Assembly: GCF_001613065.1 (NCBI RefSeq)
Contig: NZ_BDBQ01000009.1
Span: 62,001 to 126,000, forward strand
Reading direction: 5' to 3'
Length of the DNA stretch: 64,000 nt
Source: Nocardia miyunensis NBRC 108239
Lineage (GTDB): Bacteria > Actinomycetota > Actinomycetes > Mycobacteriales > Mycobacteriaceae
Below are positions 16,788 to 25,440 of the stretch, one piece after another; the stretch's first letter is position 1, and every line of letters starts with the position of its first letter. Both the position numbers and the translations under genes were made by a program. Below the pieces are notes generated by a model, which was not told the DNA's origin, did no database searches, and saw only the letters and a list, made by a program, of their open reading frames with translations.

Positions 16788-17668
16788 CTGGCCGCTTCTT
16801 CGGCCATCAGTTTCCGCGACCGGTCCGGCGGCTCGGCCTGCACGCTGAGCCTGTCCATGACCTGGCGGTACATCTCCAGATCCTGTTGCCGATCCAGGTA
16901 CAGCGAACTGGTCAGCTGCTCCAAGTACACGATGTCGGGCAGCTCCGGCTCGGCGAAGCGCAGCATGGTGAACGAACTGCCCGCCGCCGCATTGCCGCCG
17001 GCGGCGTACGGCAGCACCTGGATGGTCACGTTCGGCCAGGACGAGATCTCGACCAGACGTTCCAGCTGAGCCCGCAGTACCTCGGTGCCGCCGATCGGCC
17101 GGTGCAGCACCGACTCATCGATGACCGCCCAGAGCGTCGGCCCGCCGCGACGATCCAGAATCTCCTGCCGACGCCGACGCAGCTCGACCCGGCGTGCGGT
17201 CTCCACGCTCTCGTGTCCGAGCGCGACGACCGCGCGAGCGTACTCCTCGGTCTGCAACAGCCCGGGAACCAGTTGCCCCTCAAAGGTTCTGATCGACTTC
17301 GACGCGTGTTCGAGACCGAGATAGGTCTCGAACCACGGCGGCAGAAGGTCGCTGTATCGATGCCACCACCCGGGCTGGTTGGCCTTGCGAACGAGTTCGA
17401 GCAACGTTTCGCGCTCCACGTCGTCGTTCACACCGTAGAGTGTCAGCAGATCCCGGATGTCACGTTCTTTGAAACCGGTGCGCCCCAGCTCGAGTCGGCT
17501 GATCTTGGCGTGCGAGCCGCGGATGGCCTCGCCCGCCGCTTCGCGCGTGATGTTCGCCTGCTCACGCAGTTTGCGGAGCTGCCCGCCGACCGCGATCCGT
17601 AGCGCCGTCGGACCGCGCTCGGCGGCAAGCGATTCCACACGGCCGATCCGGCCGGGTTCTGCGACCAT
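16778..17668 (-). CDS. XRE-family regulator (DUF5753/Scr1 type)
   Basis: 296 residues. The N-terminal HTH (GGQLRKLREQANITREAAGEAI, then SHAKISRLELGRTGF) lies at about 30-75. The rest matches the DUF5753 domain, with PWFETYLGLEHASKSIRTFE, QLVPGLLQTEEYARAV, VIDESVLHRPIGG and VTIQVLPYAAG. These regulators are typical of Streptomyces and Nocardia and work with a small DUF397 protein. ATG 17666-17668 has GGAG 8 nt upstream. The DUF397 gene lies 93 bp upstream on the same strand, reversed from the order I usually expect, and they probably share a transcript. The GCANNTG boxes around it are its likely binding sites (inferred). Confidence 0.88.
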   Translation of the reverse strand: MVAEPGRIGRVESLAAERGPTALRIAVGGQLRKLREQANITREAAGEAIRGSHAKISRLELGRTGFKERDIRDLLTLYGVNDDVERETLLELVRKANQPGWWHRYSDLLPPWFETYLGLEHASKSIRTFEGQLVPGLLQTEEYARAVVALGHESVETARRVELRRRRQEILDRRGGPTLWAVIDESVLHRPIGGTEVLRAQLERLVEISSWPNVTIQVLPYAAGGNAAAGSSFTMLRFAEPELPDIVYLEQLTSSLYLDRQQDLEMYRQVMDRLSVQAEPPDRSRKLMAEEAARLK

Positions 17669-17761
17669 GAAATCCACTCCGATGCTCGACGACCAACGGC
17701 AGTGCAAGCCACAACAACCCCGACGAAGACCGACACCACGCCGAAGTAATGCTACCGCCGA

Positions 17762-17992
17762 TCACGCCAAATCGTCGAATTCCCCGCTCTTGGCTCCGCG
17801 CAGGAACGCATCGATTTCCGGGCGGGTGTAGACCAGTACGGCCCCCTCCGGATCACGGGAGTTGCGCACGGCCACCAGACCGTTCGCCATATCGGCAACC
17901 TCCACACAGTTGCCGCTGGGGTTGCTGAAAGTGCTCTTACGCCAGGCCAGGTCGGACGTGCGACCAACGCCTGCGGCTGTGCTCTCGGTCAT
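17762..17992 (-). CDS. DUF397-family small protein
   Basis: 76 residues: DLAWRKSTFSNPSGNCVEVA, then VAVRNSRDPEGAVLVYTRPE and a tail FLRGAKSGEFDDLA, the full DUF397 pattern. GAGGAG lies 6 nt before ATG 17990-17992, so the start is secure. DUF397 proteins pair with XRE regulators of the DUF5753 type, probably as antagonists or partners. It is first in an operon with the XRE gene, and three 12-bp-spaced GCARATG boxes lie 60 bp upstream. Confidence 0.9.
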   Translation of the reverse strand: MTESTAAGVGRTSDLAWRKSTFSNPSGNCVEVADMANGLVAVRNSRDPEGAVLVYTRPEIDAFLRGAKSGEFDDLA

Positions 17993-18051
17993 TTCTGTCT
18001 CCTCGCTAGACGATTCCGAACCTGCCGCCCTCGGCGGCCCTGCCGGTGCTT

Positions 18052-18082
18052 GCAGATGTTCGCGCAAATGTTCTTGCAAATG
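18052..18082 (-). promoter_or_regulatory. Three 12-bp-phased GCARATG boxes
   Basis: GCAGATG (18052-18058), GCAAATG (18064-18070) and GCAAATG (18076-18082) repeat with an exact 12-bp period, linkers TTCGC and TTCTT. They match the boxes in P1 and P2 and stand upstream of DUF397. Confidence 0.75.
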
Positions 18083-18289
18083 AACCGACGATCTGACGAT
18101 AGCACGCCGGTTGCCTCGGATCGAGGGTTCGCTCAATCGAAACAACAAGTGCGGCAAGAACTTTGATCATGACATGTCAATAGCTCATGAGCTGCGCATT
18201 TGAACAAAACAGCGACCGGTTGGTTGGTTTTATCGCTTCCGAATGATGAGATCTCACAAGGTCATCGGCCGGAAAACACTGCGCCGCGA

Positions 18290-18333
18290 CAGTGCAGATG
18301 TACTTGCATCTGCACTGTACGGCGTCCTAAACT
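18290..18333 (+). promoter_or_regulatory. Promoter P2 overlapped by GCANNTG operator
   Basis: Arms CAGTGCAGATG (18290-18300) and CATCTGCACTG (18307-18317) form a perfect 11-bp palindrome with a 6-nt centre. It covers -35 TTGCAT (18304-18309); -10 TAAACT (18328-18333) follows after 18 nt. The centre and spacing match P1 at 16196. Confidence 0.78.
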
Positions 18334-18429
18334 CGTCCAGGACGACATGGCCGGACAACGCCGGAGGGTTGGGCCCCCGCGCCAGGTATCGCCACCGCAT
18401 TTTCACGAGCGAACGGCTAGAGGCGTCCT

Positions 18430-18627
18430 ATGACATACGTGATTCAGCAGCAAGGCACCCGCGAGCGCGTCGGGAGCACGACACCGCCGAGCGAGTGTGG
18501 CGTGGAGCCTTGGGATTTGACCTACCGGCGCGCTCGCGCCATTTTGCACGCGCACGACCGCCATCTCGGCTGTCGCCAGTGGATCGCCGCGGCGGCTTAT
18601 CTTTCCGCCGGGCTGGACGACGAGTAG
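18430..18627 (+). CDS. Small orphan protein, 65 aa, unknown function
   Basis: Begins MTYVIQQQGTRERVGSTTPP, soluble, with a helical middle YRRARAILHAHDRHLGCRQW and an acidic end. GAGG is 6 nt before ATG 18430, and promoter P2 lies about 100 bp upstream, so expression is credible. No domain recognised. It shares its promoter type with the 83-aa gene at 16340 but not its protein sequence. Confidence 0.62.
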   Translation: MTYVIQQQGTRERVGSTTPPSECGVEPWDLTYRRARAILHAHDRHLGCRQWIAAAAYLSAGLDDE

Positions 18628-18809
18628 GTCTGTCCGCGGGCCTGACGCCGCGTAGGCCCTTCCACAGGCATGGACGCCGAGTATGCGTCAAGCCGGGTAA
18701 ACGCGAAAACCGCTACGCAGCAGGTCATTCGGGTGAGACTCGCCGAGTGATGCGTTCTACCATGGAATATGACGCATCATTCGTATTCGTCTCGCGGAAC
18801 GAGGGCATC

Positions 18810-19091
18810 ATGATCCTCACGGCTGTACACGAAGTGGTTCTCGCCCAGGTCTCGAATCCGACGCCGGAGGCGCCTCCCCTGGCGAGCAAGATCATGCAGC
18901 TGCTGCACTACTGCACCTGGTTCGCCCTACTGTCCGGGAGCGCCGCACTCATCTTCGCCGGCGCGCGCTTCGGCTGGGAGAAGTGGGAGCGCGGCCGCCT
19001 CGAATCGCCGAAGATGGTGGCCGGGGCGCTGATCGGCGGCGTCGTGACGACCAGCGCGGGCACGCTGATGAATTCGGTGCTGGGCTACTAG
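18810..19091 (+). CDS. Small two-helix membrane protein, VirB2/TrbC-like layout
   Basis: 93 residues from ATG 18810 (GAGGG 4 nt upstream): MILTAVHEVVLAQVSNPTPE, then two membrane helices at about 34-52 and 70-90 joined by a charged loop (GWEKWERGRLESPK). The N-terminal peptide plus two helices is the layout of VirB2/TrbC pilin-like or small ICE/plasmid membrane proteins. There are no other conjugation genes nearby, so this could be a stray remnant or an unrelated membrane protein. The open frame upstream of 18810 is not convincing. Confidence 0.55.
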   Translation: MILTAVHEVVLAQVSNPTPEAPPLASKIMQLLHYCTWFALLSGSAALIFAGARFGWEKWERGRLESPKMVAGALIGGVVTTSAGTLMNSVLGY

Positions 19092-19152
19092 CTCGCCAAC
19101 ATGCCGATACAGTCGGTGCCGTCCGTCGGCGGCACATGATGGGAGAGGCACG

Positions 19153-19719
19153 GTGGCAGGTCGGCGCACCGACACCCGCGACCGAATCCGCGCTGTCGCG
19201 ATGGAGTTGTTCTCCGCGCAGGGCTACGACCAGACCTCCGTGCGGGAGATCGCCGAGCGACTCGGCATCACCAAGGCCGCGGTCTACTACCACTTTCCGG
19301 CCAAGGAGGACATCGTCGTCAGCCTGGCCGACGATCTGCGCGACGGGGTCGAGGAGATCCTCACCTGGGCCGCTGCCCAGCCGCCCGGCCGGGAAACCGG
19401 CCGGGAGATCCTGCGGCGCTACGGAATGGCGCTGCACGACACCGGACGCGAGATGACCCGGTTCATGTACGAGAACCAGGCCGCGTTCCGTCGGCTCGGC
19501 GTGGGATCCGCACTGCGGCATCAGTTCCGTCAGGTCGCCGACGCGGTGACCGGACCCGATCGCGATCCGCTGGCGATCTTCCATGCGCGCCAGGCGCTTC
19601 TGGCGATCTCCTGGAGTGTGGGCATGATGGGCGATGTCGGGCTGAGCGACGAGCAGTGCCACGCCGCGGCCGTCTCCCTCGCCCTGGACATCTACGAGCG
19701 GACCGCGAGCAACGCCTGA
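19153..19719 (+). CDS. TetR-family regulator
   Basis: 188 residues: HTH text TSVREIAERLGITKAAVYYHFPAKEDI at about 29-55, then a helical ligand domain. GTG 19153 follows GGAGAGG at good spacing. The target is unclear: neighbours are the small membrane protein upstream and the HNH lipoprotein downstream, both on the same strand, so autoregulation is the safest guess. Confidence 0.85.
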   Translation: MAGRRTDTRDRIRAVAMELFSAQGYDQTSVREIAERLGITKAAVYYHFPAKEDIVVSLADDLRDGVEEILTWAAAQPPGRETGREILRRYGMALHDTGREMTRFMYENQAAFRRLGVGSALRHQFRQVADAVTGPDRDPLAIFHARQALLAISWSVGMMGDVGLSDEQCHAAAVSLALDIYERTASNA

Positions 19720-19839
19720 AAACACTGCTGGCCACCGGGTTTCGATCTCACAGCAAACTGATCGCGTGTCCAGCTGCCGCGTGTCCCCCGCTATGCCGCA
19801 CAATGAGGGCGCAGTTGCTCTTCGGCTAGAGGGAAGTTC

Positions 19840-20487
19840 ATGTTCGCGCGTAAGACTCTGATGATCTCGCTGTTCGTTCCGATTCTCGCCGCCGGTTGCT
19901 CCTCGCACGCCGCGAAATCGGTTACCCAGGCGGTCAAACCCGCCAATGCCAAATTCGCCACCTCCGTACCGGCCGGTCCCGGACCGTCGGGAACCTATAC
20001 GGTGCAGGCCCAACCCGCCCCCGGCACATGCCATTTCGGTAAGACCTCGGACGGGCAGCCGCTGCCCGACCCGAATTGCACTCCGGGAGCGACCAATCCG
20101 AAGGTCACCGCCGACACGCTGGCCCAGACCATCTGTCACAGCGGCTACACGTCCTCGATCCGGCCACCGGCCAATATCACCGGCCGGGAGAAGGAAGCCA
20201 ACGCGAAGTCGTACGGGTATACCGGATCTCCGCACGACGCCGAGTACGACCACCTGATCTCACTCGAACTGGGCGGGGATCCCAACGACCCGCGCAACCT
20301 CTGGGTCGAGCCGCCCTCCCCCGGCCACAAGGCCGGTGCGGGCCCCAACAACCCGAAGGACTCGGTGGAGAATCAGCTGCATTCGCTGGTGTGCTCGGGC
20401 AAGGTCGCGCTCACCGACGCGCAGAGCGCCATCGCCGGTGACTGGACCACCGCACTGGCGAAGGTCGGGCACCCGAGCGGCAAGTGA
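19840..20487 (+). CDS. Secreted lipoprotein with HNH-like nuclease motif
   Basis: 215 residues. The lipobox LAAGC places the lipidated Cys at residue 20, so the protein is anchored outside the membrane. The C-terminal half contains EYDHLISLELGGDPNDPRNL, the signature of a predicted HNH/ENDO VII-like group (Asp137-His138 and Asn153). Four other Cys (64, 80, 99 and 190) could form disulphides. The role may be an extracellular nuclease in DNA scavenging or defence, but activity is inferred from the motif alone. The start follows GAGGGAAG. It abuts the methyltransferase gene tail to tail with no gap. Confidence 0.75.
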   Translation: MFARKTLMISLFVPILAAGCSSHAAKSVTQAVKPANAKFATSVPAGPGPSGTYTVQAQPAPGTCHFGKTSDGQPLPDPNCTPGATNPKVTADTLAQTICHSGYTSSIRPPANITGREKEANAKSYGYTGSPHDAEYDHLISLELGGDPNDPRNLWVEPPSPGHKAGAGPNNPKDSVENQLHSLVCSGKVALTDAQSAIAGDWTTALAKVGHPSGK

Positions 20488-21390
20488 TCACGACCGGATC
20501 CCGGTCACCAGGCTGACCAGTGCGGGCACCAGCCCCTCGCGCGGATCCCGGTTCGGCACCGGGCGGCCGTGTGCCCGAAGATAATCGGGCACATCGGTCC
20601 GCTCGGCCCGCCAGTCGTGCGTGGTGAGGCGGGCGGTGACCTCACTGCGCGGCTCGTTGTAGATCAGCGCGGTCCACTGCCCGCTACTGCCGGTCTCGGA
20701 CTCGTCGGGCATCTCCCCGATGGCCGCGGCGGCATCCTCGGGCAGCGGGTCCATCTGCTCCACGGCCACCCGGCTGCCTGCGACGCTCAGCGCATCGATG
20801 GTGTCGAACAGTTGTTCCTGAGCGTCGGCCGGGAGATAGATGAGCAGGCCTTCGACCAGCCAAGCGGTCGGCCGCGCGCGATCGAACCCCTGCTCGCGCA
20901 ACGCGCGCGGCCAATCCTCCCGCAGGTCGGCGACCACCTCGCGACGGTCGACCAGCGGCTTGTCGCCGTTGGCGGCCAGCGTTTCCCGCTTGAATTCGAG
21001 CACCCGCGACCGATCGAGCTCGTAGACGATCGTGTCCTCGGGCCAGTGCAGCCGATAGGCTCGCGAGTCCAGGCCCGCGGCCAGGATCACCACCTGCCGG
21101 ATCCCCGCATCGATCGCGGCGGCGACGAAATCGTCGAAGTAGCGGGTTCGCGCGGCCTGGAATTCCTGGAAGCCGCGGCCGAATTCGGATTCGGCGAGCA
21201 GTTCGGCGGGTGCGCCGCCGTCGAGCATCTCGGACCATTCCGGGCCCGCCGCGCGAACGAAGACCTCGGCGAACGGATCCACGGCCAGAGCCGAGGGATC
21301 TCGACCGGCCAGGGCACGCGCCGCGGCGACGAACAGTGCGGTGGATCCAACGCTGGTGGTGATGTCCCAGGAGTCTCCCTCGGTACGCAT
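20488..21390 (-). CDS. Class I SAM-dependent methyltransferase (PF04072 type)
   Basis: 300 residues. The SAM motif VVILAAGLDSRAYRL and flanking WEDTIVYELDR-like text (WPEDTIVYELDRSRVLEFK) are typical of the leucine-carboxyl-methyltransferase-like family that is expanded in mycobacteria and Nocardia. Substrates of these proteins are mostly unknown. ATG 21388-21390 (MRTEGDSWDITTSVGSTA) is chosen because the conserved N-terminus begins there. It lies 34 bp after the PucR/CdaR gene on the same strand, so they may be cotranscribed. A relative lies at 45060. Confidence 0.85.
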   Translation of the reverse strand: MRTEGDSWDITTSVGSTALFVAAARALAGRDPSALAVDPFAEVFVRAAGPEWSEMLDGGAPAELLAESEFGRGFQEFQAARTRYFDDFVAAAIDAGIRQVVILAAGLDSRAYRLHWPEDTIVYELDRSRVLEFKRETLAANGDKPLVDRREVVADLREDWPRALREQGFDRARPTAWLVEGLLIYLPADAQEQLFDTIDALSVAGSRVAVEQMDPLPEDAAAAIGEMPDESETGSSGQWTALIYNEPRSEVTARLTTHDWRAERTDVPDYLRAHGRPVPNRDPREGLVPALVSLVTGIRS

Positions 21391-21424
21391 GATGACCACC
21401 GTACCGATCGCACCGGGCCGCCGC

Positions 21425-22639
21425 CTACGCTCGATAAGTGCGCGCCACCAGGGCAGATCGTAGATACCACAGCCCGGAGGGCTGATTCGGATCGAATCCG
21501 GTGAGCTGTCCCACACGCTTGAGCCGATAGTCGATCGTGTTGGTGTGCACGTGCAGCCCGCGCGCGGTGCGGCCGCGGTTGAGGTTGTTGGCGATATGGC
21601 GTTGCAGGGTGGTCAGCAGGTCGGGGTGGTTCTCCAGCGGGTCCAGCAGCGAGCCCAGGTATTCGCGGCCGGGGCCCGGCCGGGTGAGCTGGTATTCCAG
21701 TGCGAGATCGTCGAATCGGTAGAGTCCGTCGACGCAGTCGAGCCGATGCACGATATCCAGCAGTTCGTGCGCGCGGTCCGCGCCGTCGGGGATCTCCGGG
21801 GCCTTGGCCCGCACGGCGGTGGCCCGGATCGGCACCTGCGCGGCGCGCGACAAGCAGGTCAGCAGTTCGTCGAGTTGCGCGCTGTCCAGGGCGTTCTCGG
21901 GGATCAGCACGGTGCCGCCGTCCACGCTCAGCAGCGACAGCACCGATTCGCCGCAGCGCGTTGCCAATTCGGCCTGCACCCGCCGAAGTTTACGGCGGGC
22001 CACGACCTTTCCGTCCACGCGCGGATTGCGCTCCTCCGGATGCGGCGGAATCGACAGGGCCAGAACGTGATACGAGGATGCGATCTCGATACCGCACTCG
22101 CGCGCCATGGTCGCGCTGGAATGTCCGCCCAGCAGTGCGGAGGTCAGCGTGTGCACCGCGGTGTGGTGTTCGCTCACCACCGCGCGGTACTCCTTGACGT
22201 AGGCCACCGATACCGTCGAGGTGAGCGTGCCCAGGATCTCCAGCATCCGTCGCGCGGTGGCCAGGACGGTGTCGTAGTCCTCGGCGGTGGCCTGTGCGAA
22301 CACCAGGTCGAAACCGATCTTGAAACCCTCGTAGACCGCCCGGTGGATGGTGTCGATCGGAATGCCCTCGCGGGCCCACTCGGCGGCCGCGGCCTGCACG
22401 CGCTCGGTCTTGGCGGCGATATCGCCGCCGTCGAGCATGCTGGTGGTCATCTCCACGCAGAGCCGGGTGATGGTGGCGACGTCACCGTGCAGCACATCGT
22501 CCGGCAGGGTGCCGCAGGGGGCGACATTGGCGATGAAGTGATCGACCATCTGCCGGGACAGGCTCCAGACGTCCTGCAGGGGCTGGGAGACCGGACGTCC
22601 GGAGACGGTCAGATCGCCGGCCGAGGGTGTGACGGTCAT
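21425..22639 (-). CDS. PucR/CdaR-family transcriptional regulator
   Basis: 404 residues. The C-terminal HTH (GRTARGLHVHTNTIDYRLKR) is the PucR/CdaR type. The middle has the GGDEF-like CdaR region (VLSLLSVDGGTVLIPENALD) and the N-terminal half is an all-helical sensor-like region. It is a full-length paralogue of the protein at 61786, sharing RRKLRRVQAELAT and ELLD…LYRF blocks. Ligand unknown. It faces the KimA gene across 380 bp with a TGTGAC palindrome, and the methyltransferase follows it. Confidence 0.85.
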   Translation of the reverse strand: MTVTPSAGDLTVSGRPVSQPLQDVWSLSRQMVDHFIANVAPCGTLPDDVLHGDVATITRLCVEMTTSMLDGGDIAAKTERVQAAAAEWAREGIPIDTIHRAVYEGFKIGFDLVFAQATAEDYDTVLATARRMLEILGTLTSTVSVAYVKEYRAVVSEHHTAVHTLTSALLGGHSSATMARECGIEIASSYHVLALSIPPHPEERNPRVDGKVVARRKLRRVQAELATRCGESVLSLLSVDGGTVLIPENALDSAQLDELLTCLSRAAQVPIRATAVRAKAPEIPDGADRAHELLDIVHRLDCVDGLYRFDDLALEYQLTRPGPGREYLGSLLDPLENHPDLLTTLQRHIANNLNRGRTARGLHVHTNTIDYRLKRVGQLTGFDPNQPSGLWYLRSALVARTYRA

Positions 22640-23019
22640 GGTGGCTCCTTCCGCGCCTGCGGTAATCGCGCACGGATTACAGTATCGGGCAACACTTCTC
22701 GCCTGAACAGACGAGCGACGGCCTTGTCGCCCGAGTGTATTCGCCCATACCGAGTCTGTGACGAGTCACAATCGCTCCGCGCGACGTCCTTCGGTAGTTC
22801 GCGGCCAGCCAATACACGTATACACATACGATAGTGGCTGAAAGTTAGCTCCAGCCTCGTTTCAGCCGGTCCACGCGCCGAAGCCGTCCTACAATAGTGA
22901 ATCGCTGAACCCCAGGAGCCACTACCAACGAGATCCGTACGGTTCAGGCCGATATATTTACCCGTCTACGTCCCTACCGGTTTCCCAACAGCAACTGCTC
23001 CCGCTTAGGCTGGCTCATC
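22640..23019. other. Divergent control region of PucR and KimA-like genes
   Basis: 380 bp without a supported gene. TGTGAC-GA-GTCACA (22757-22770) is a perfect palindrome 118 bp upstream of the PucR gene and may be its operator. The KimA side has about 180 nt of leader including GCTGAACCCCAGG at about 22904; it might hold a structured RNA but I could not confirm one. Confidence 0.5.
22757..22770. promoter_or_regulatory. TGTGAC palindrome
   Basis: TGTGAC (22757-22762), GA, GTCACA (22765-22770), a perfect 6-bp-arm inverted repeat in a divergent intergenic region; candidate site for the PucR/CdaR protein or a CRP-like factor. Confidence 0.45.
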
Positions 23020-25017
23020 GTGGTTTCACCGATCGATGTCGCGAAGCGATTAGTCCTCGGGCGCCCGTTCCGCAGTGATCGACTCGGTGAGACGCTCCTG
23101 TCCAAACGGATCGCCCTGCCGATCTTCGCGAGCGACGCGCTCTCCTCGGTCGCGTACGCGACGCAGGAGATCCTGCTCATCCTCACCCTGGGCGGTGTGG
23201 TCTATCTGCATCTGGCCTGGTGGGTGTCCGCGGCCGTGGCCGTGCTGCTGGCCGTGGTGGTGCTGTCCTACCGGCAGGTCGTGCAGGCGTACCCGTCCGG
23301 CGGCGGATCCTACGAAGTGGCCGCGGAGAATCTCGGTCCCGGTGCGGGACTCGTGGTCGCCGCGGCGTCGCTGGTGGACTACATCATGACCGTCGCGGTA
23401 TCGGTGGCCTCCGGCGTGGACAACATCATCTCCGCGCTACCGGACCTGAATCCGTATCGAGTGGCGATCAATATCGGCTTCGTCGCCCTGCTGACCGCGA
23501 TGAATCTGCGCGGTGTCAGGGAGTCCGGCCGGACCTTCGCCATCCCGGTCTACGGATTCGTCGTCGGCGTGCTGGTCATGACCGTCATCGGACTGGGGCA
23601 AACCCTGTTCGGGCATGCGCCGGTCGCCGAGAGCGCCCATTACCAGATCCACCCCGAACAGGTCGGCCTGTCCTCGGCCGCGGTGGCGTTCCTGCTGCTG
23701 CGGGCCTTCTCCTCCGGCTGTACCGCCCTGACCGGGGCCGAGGCCATCTCCAACGGCGTCCCGGCTTTCCGCAAACCGAAGGCGCTCAACGCCGCCCGCA
23801 CCATGACGGCGATGGGCGCGCTGGCCATCGCGCTGTTCGTCGGCGTGACGGCCCTGGCGATGATCTCGCACACCAAGGTCACCGAGAACACCTGCGACAT
23901 CACCAACTTCCCCGGCAACTGCAACACCGATGCGCAGAAGACGGTCATCGCGCAGATCTCCGCCGCGGTGTTCGGCGGGCACAGCATCGCCTTCTACTAC
24001 CTGATGGTGACCACGGCCCTGATCCTGATCCTGGCGGCCAACACCGCGTACAACGGCTTCCCGCTACTGAACTCGATCCTGGCCCAGCGCCGGTACATGC
24101 CCCGGCAGCTGCACACCCGCGGCGATCGGCTGGCCTTCTCCAACGGCATCATCCTGCTCGCCGTGGTCGCGGGCGGGCTCATCTACGCCTTCCACGGCTC
24201 GACCACGCGACTGATCCAGCTGTACATCGTCGGGGTTTTCACCTCGTTCACGCTGTGTCAGGCGGGCATGGTGCGGCACTGGAACCGGGAGCTGCGCACC
24301 GCGAAGACACCGGCCGAGCGCGCGCGCATCCACCGGGGGCGGATCATCAACGCCTTCGGATCCTGTTTCACCGGCGTCGTGCTGGTCGTGGTGATGGTCA
24401 CCAAGTTCACCCACGGCGCGTATCTGGTGGTGTTCGCGATCCCGGTGCTGGTGGCGATCATGGCGGGAATTCATCGGCACTACACGCGGGTGCGCGCCGA
24501 GCTCGACATCGATCCCGACGAGCTCGAGACGCTGCCCGGTCGCGTGCACGCGATCGTGCTGGTTTCCAGCTGGCACAAGGCGACTCAGCGCGCGGTGCAG
24601 TTCGCCCGCGCGACCCGGCCGGACACGCTCACCGCTATCTCGGTGAACGTCGACGACTCCGATACCCGCCAGCTGACCCGGGACTGGGAGACCGCAGGGG
24701 TGGCGATCCCGCTGAAGGTGATCGAATCGCCCTATCGCGAAATCACCCGGCCCGTCATCGAATACATCAAGCGGGTGCGTACCTCGCGCCCGCGCGACGT
24801 GGTCGCGATCTACATCCCCGAGTACGTAGTGGGCCGCTGGTGGGAGAACCTGCTGCACAACCAGAGTTCGCTGCGACTCAAGGCGCGCTTGCTGTTCGTA
24901 CCCGGCGTGATGGTGACCAGCGTGCCGTATCAGCTGCGCTCGTCGCGGTCGCGCTCCTCGGAACGAATTCAGCACAGCCCGGGTGAGATTCGCCGCGGCA
25001 TCACCGGATCAGGTTGA
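23020..25017 (+). CDS. KimA-type APC-superfamily potassium importer
   Basis: 665 residues. The N-terminal block RIALPIFASDALSSVAYATQ and the following PSGGGSYEVAAENLG are hallmarks of the KimA/YdaO group of APC transporters, which import K+ with protons in Bacillus and are controlled by c-di-AMP. About 12 membrane segments lie between residues 45 and 480, and a soluble USP-like domain (VHAIVLVSSWHKATQRAVQF) follows, as in KimA. The GTG start at 23020 lacks a strong ribosome site; no better in-frame start exists. The last 17 bp overlap the convergent small membrane gene. Confidence 0.82.
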   Translation: MVSPIDVAKRLVLGRPFRSDRLGETLLSKRIALPIFASDALSSVAYATQEILLILTLGGVVYLHLAWWVSAAVAVLLAVVVLSYRQVVQAYPSGGGSYEVAAENLGPGAGLVVAAASLVDYIMTVAVSVASGVDNIISALPDLNPYRVAINIGFVALLTAMNLRGVRESGRTFAIPVYGFVVGVLVMTVIGLGQTLFGHAPVAESAHYQIHPEQVGLSSAAVAFLLLRAFSSGCTALTGAEAISNGVPAFRKPKALNAARTMTAMGALAIALFVGVTALAMISHTKVTENTCDITNFPGNCNTDAQKTVIAQISAAVFGGHSIAFYYLMVTTALILILAANTAYNGFPLLNSILAQRRYMPRQLHTRGDRLAFSNGIILLAVVAGGLIYAFHGSTTRLIQLYIVGVFTSFTLCQAGMVRHWNRELRTAKTPAERARIHRGRIINAFGSCFTGVVLVVVMVTKFTHGAYLVVFAIPVLVAIMAGIHRHYTRVRAELDIDPDELETLPGRVHAIVLVSSWHKATQRAVQFARATRPDTLTAISVNVDDSDTRQLTRDWETAGVAIPLKVIESPYREITRPVIEYIKRVRTSRPRDVVAIYIPEYVVGRWWENLLHNQSSLRLKARLLFVPGVMVTSVPYQLRSSRSRSSERIQHSPGEIRRGITGSG

Positions 25018-25309
25018 GGCACAACCAATCCGCCAGCAGTCCGATCAGCAGGTACAGCACCGCGCACACCCGCAACCAGCGGGTGATCGCTCGCAGCCAC
25101 CGCCCCTTGGCCAACAGCGACCGGTAGGTGTGCGGCGGCAGATCCCGGGCCCGGCCGCACTCCGCGGCCGCGTGGGCCTCACGTGCCCAGGTCTCGGTGA
25201 AGAAGGAGGAGAACAAGATCGCGGTCGCTGCCGCGATGACGAGTACCCCCCAGACCATGATTCCTTTAAAGCACGCGCGGACTCGCCGGACAAGTTCGGT
25301 TCGTCTCAT
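25001..25309 (-). CDS. Small membrane protein, unknown
   Basis: 102 residues with two membrane segments (about 17-35 and 80-98) separated by a charged region (TETWAREAHAAAECGRARDL). It starts with the basic sequence MRRTELVRRVRACFKG. No family recognised. Its 3' end overlaps the KimA-like gene by 17 bp in convergent orientation. The TnpB element lies just beyond its start, so the original upstream region may have been disturbed. Confidence 0.55.
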   Translation of the reverse strand: MRRTELVRRVRACFKGIMVWGVLVIAAATAILFSSFFTETWAREAHAAAECGRARDLPPHTYRSLLAKGRWLRAITRWLRVCAVLYLLIGLLADWLCLNLIR

Positions 25310-25440
25310 TGGTCGTTTTCATCGAACCGACAGTTCCGGCTCCCGAAGATCGGGTAGCTCGCACGGACGCTGCACAAGCACGATATCTACCAGTCCATAT
25401 GGTGCCCAAGTCCGTCATGGACCAACGCTAGTATCGCAGT

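Larger units (their letters stand above)
17993..18429. other. Regulatory region between DUF397 and the 65-aa gene
   Basis: 437 bp of divergent control region. It contains the triple box at 18052-18082 for the DUF397/XRE unit and promoter P2 at 18290-18333 for the 65-aa gene. The stretch 18095-18285 is less GC-rich and has no other clear element. Confidence 0.55.

Noticed and set aside
16196..18317. Insertion-sequence ends formed by the two 20-bp palindromes
   Set aside because: Both sit over promoters at identical spacing and no transposase lies between them, so operators explain them better.
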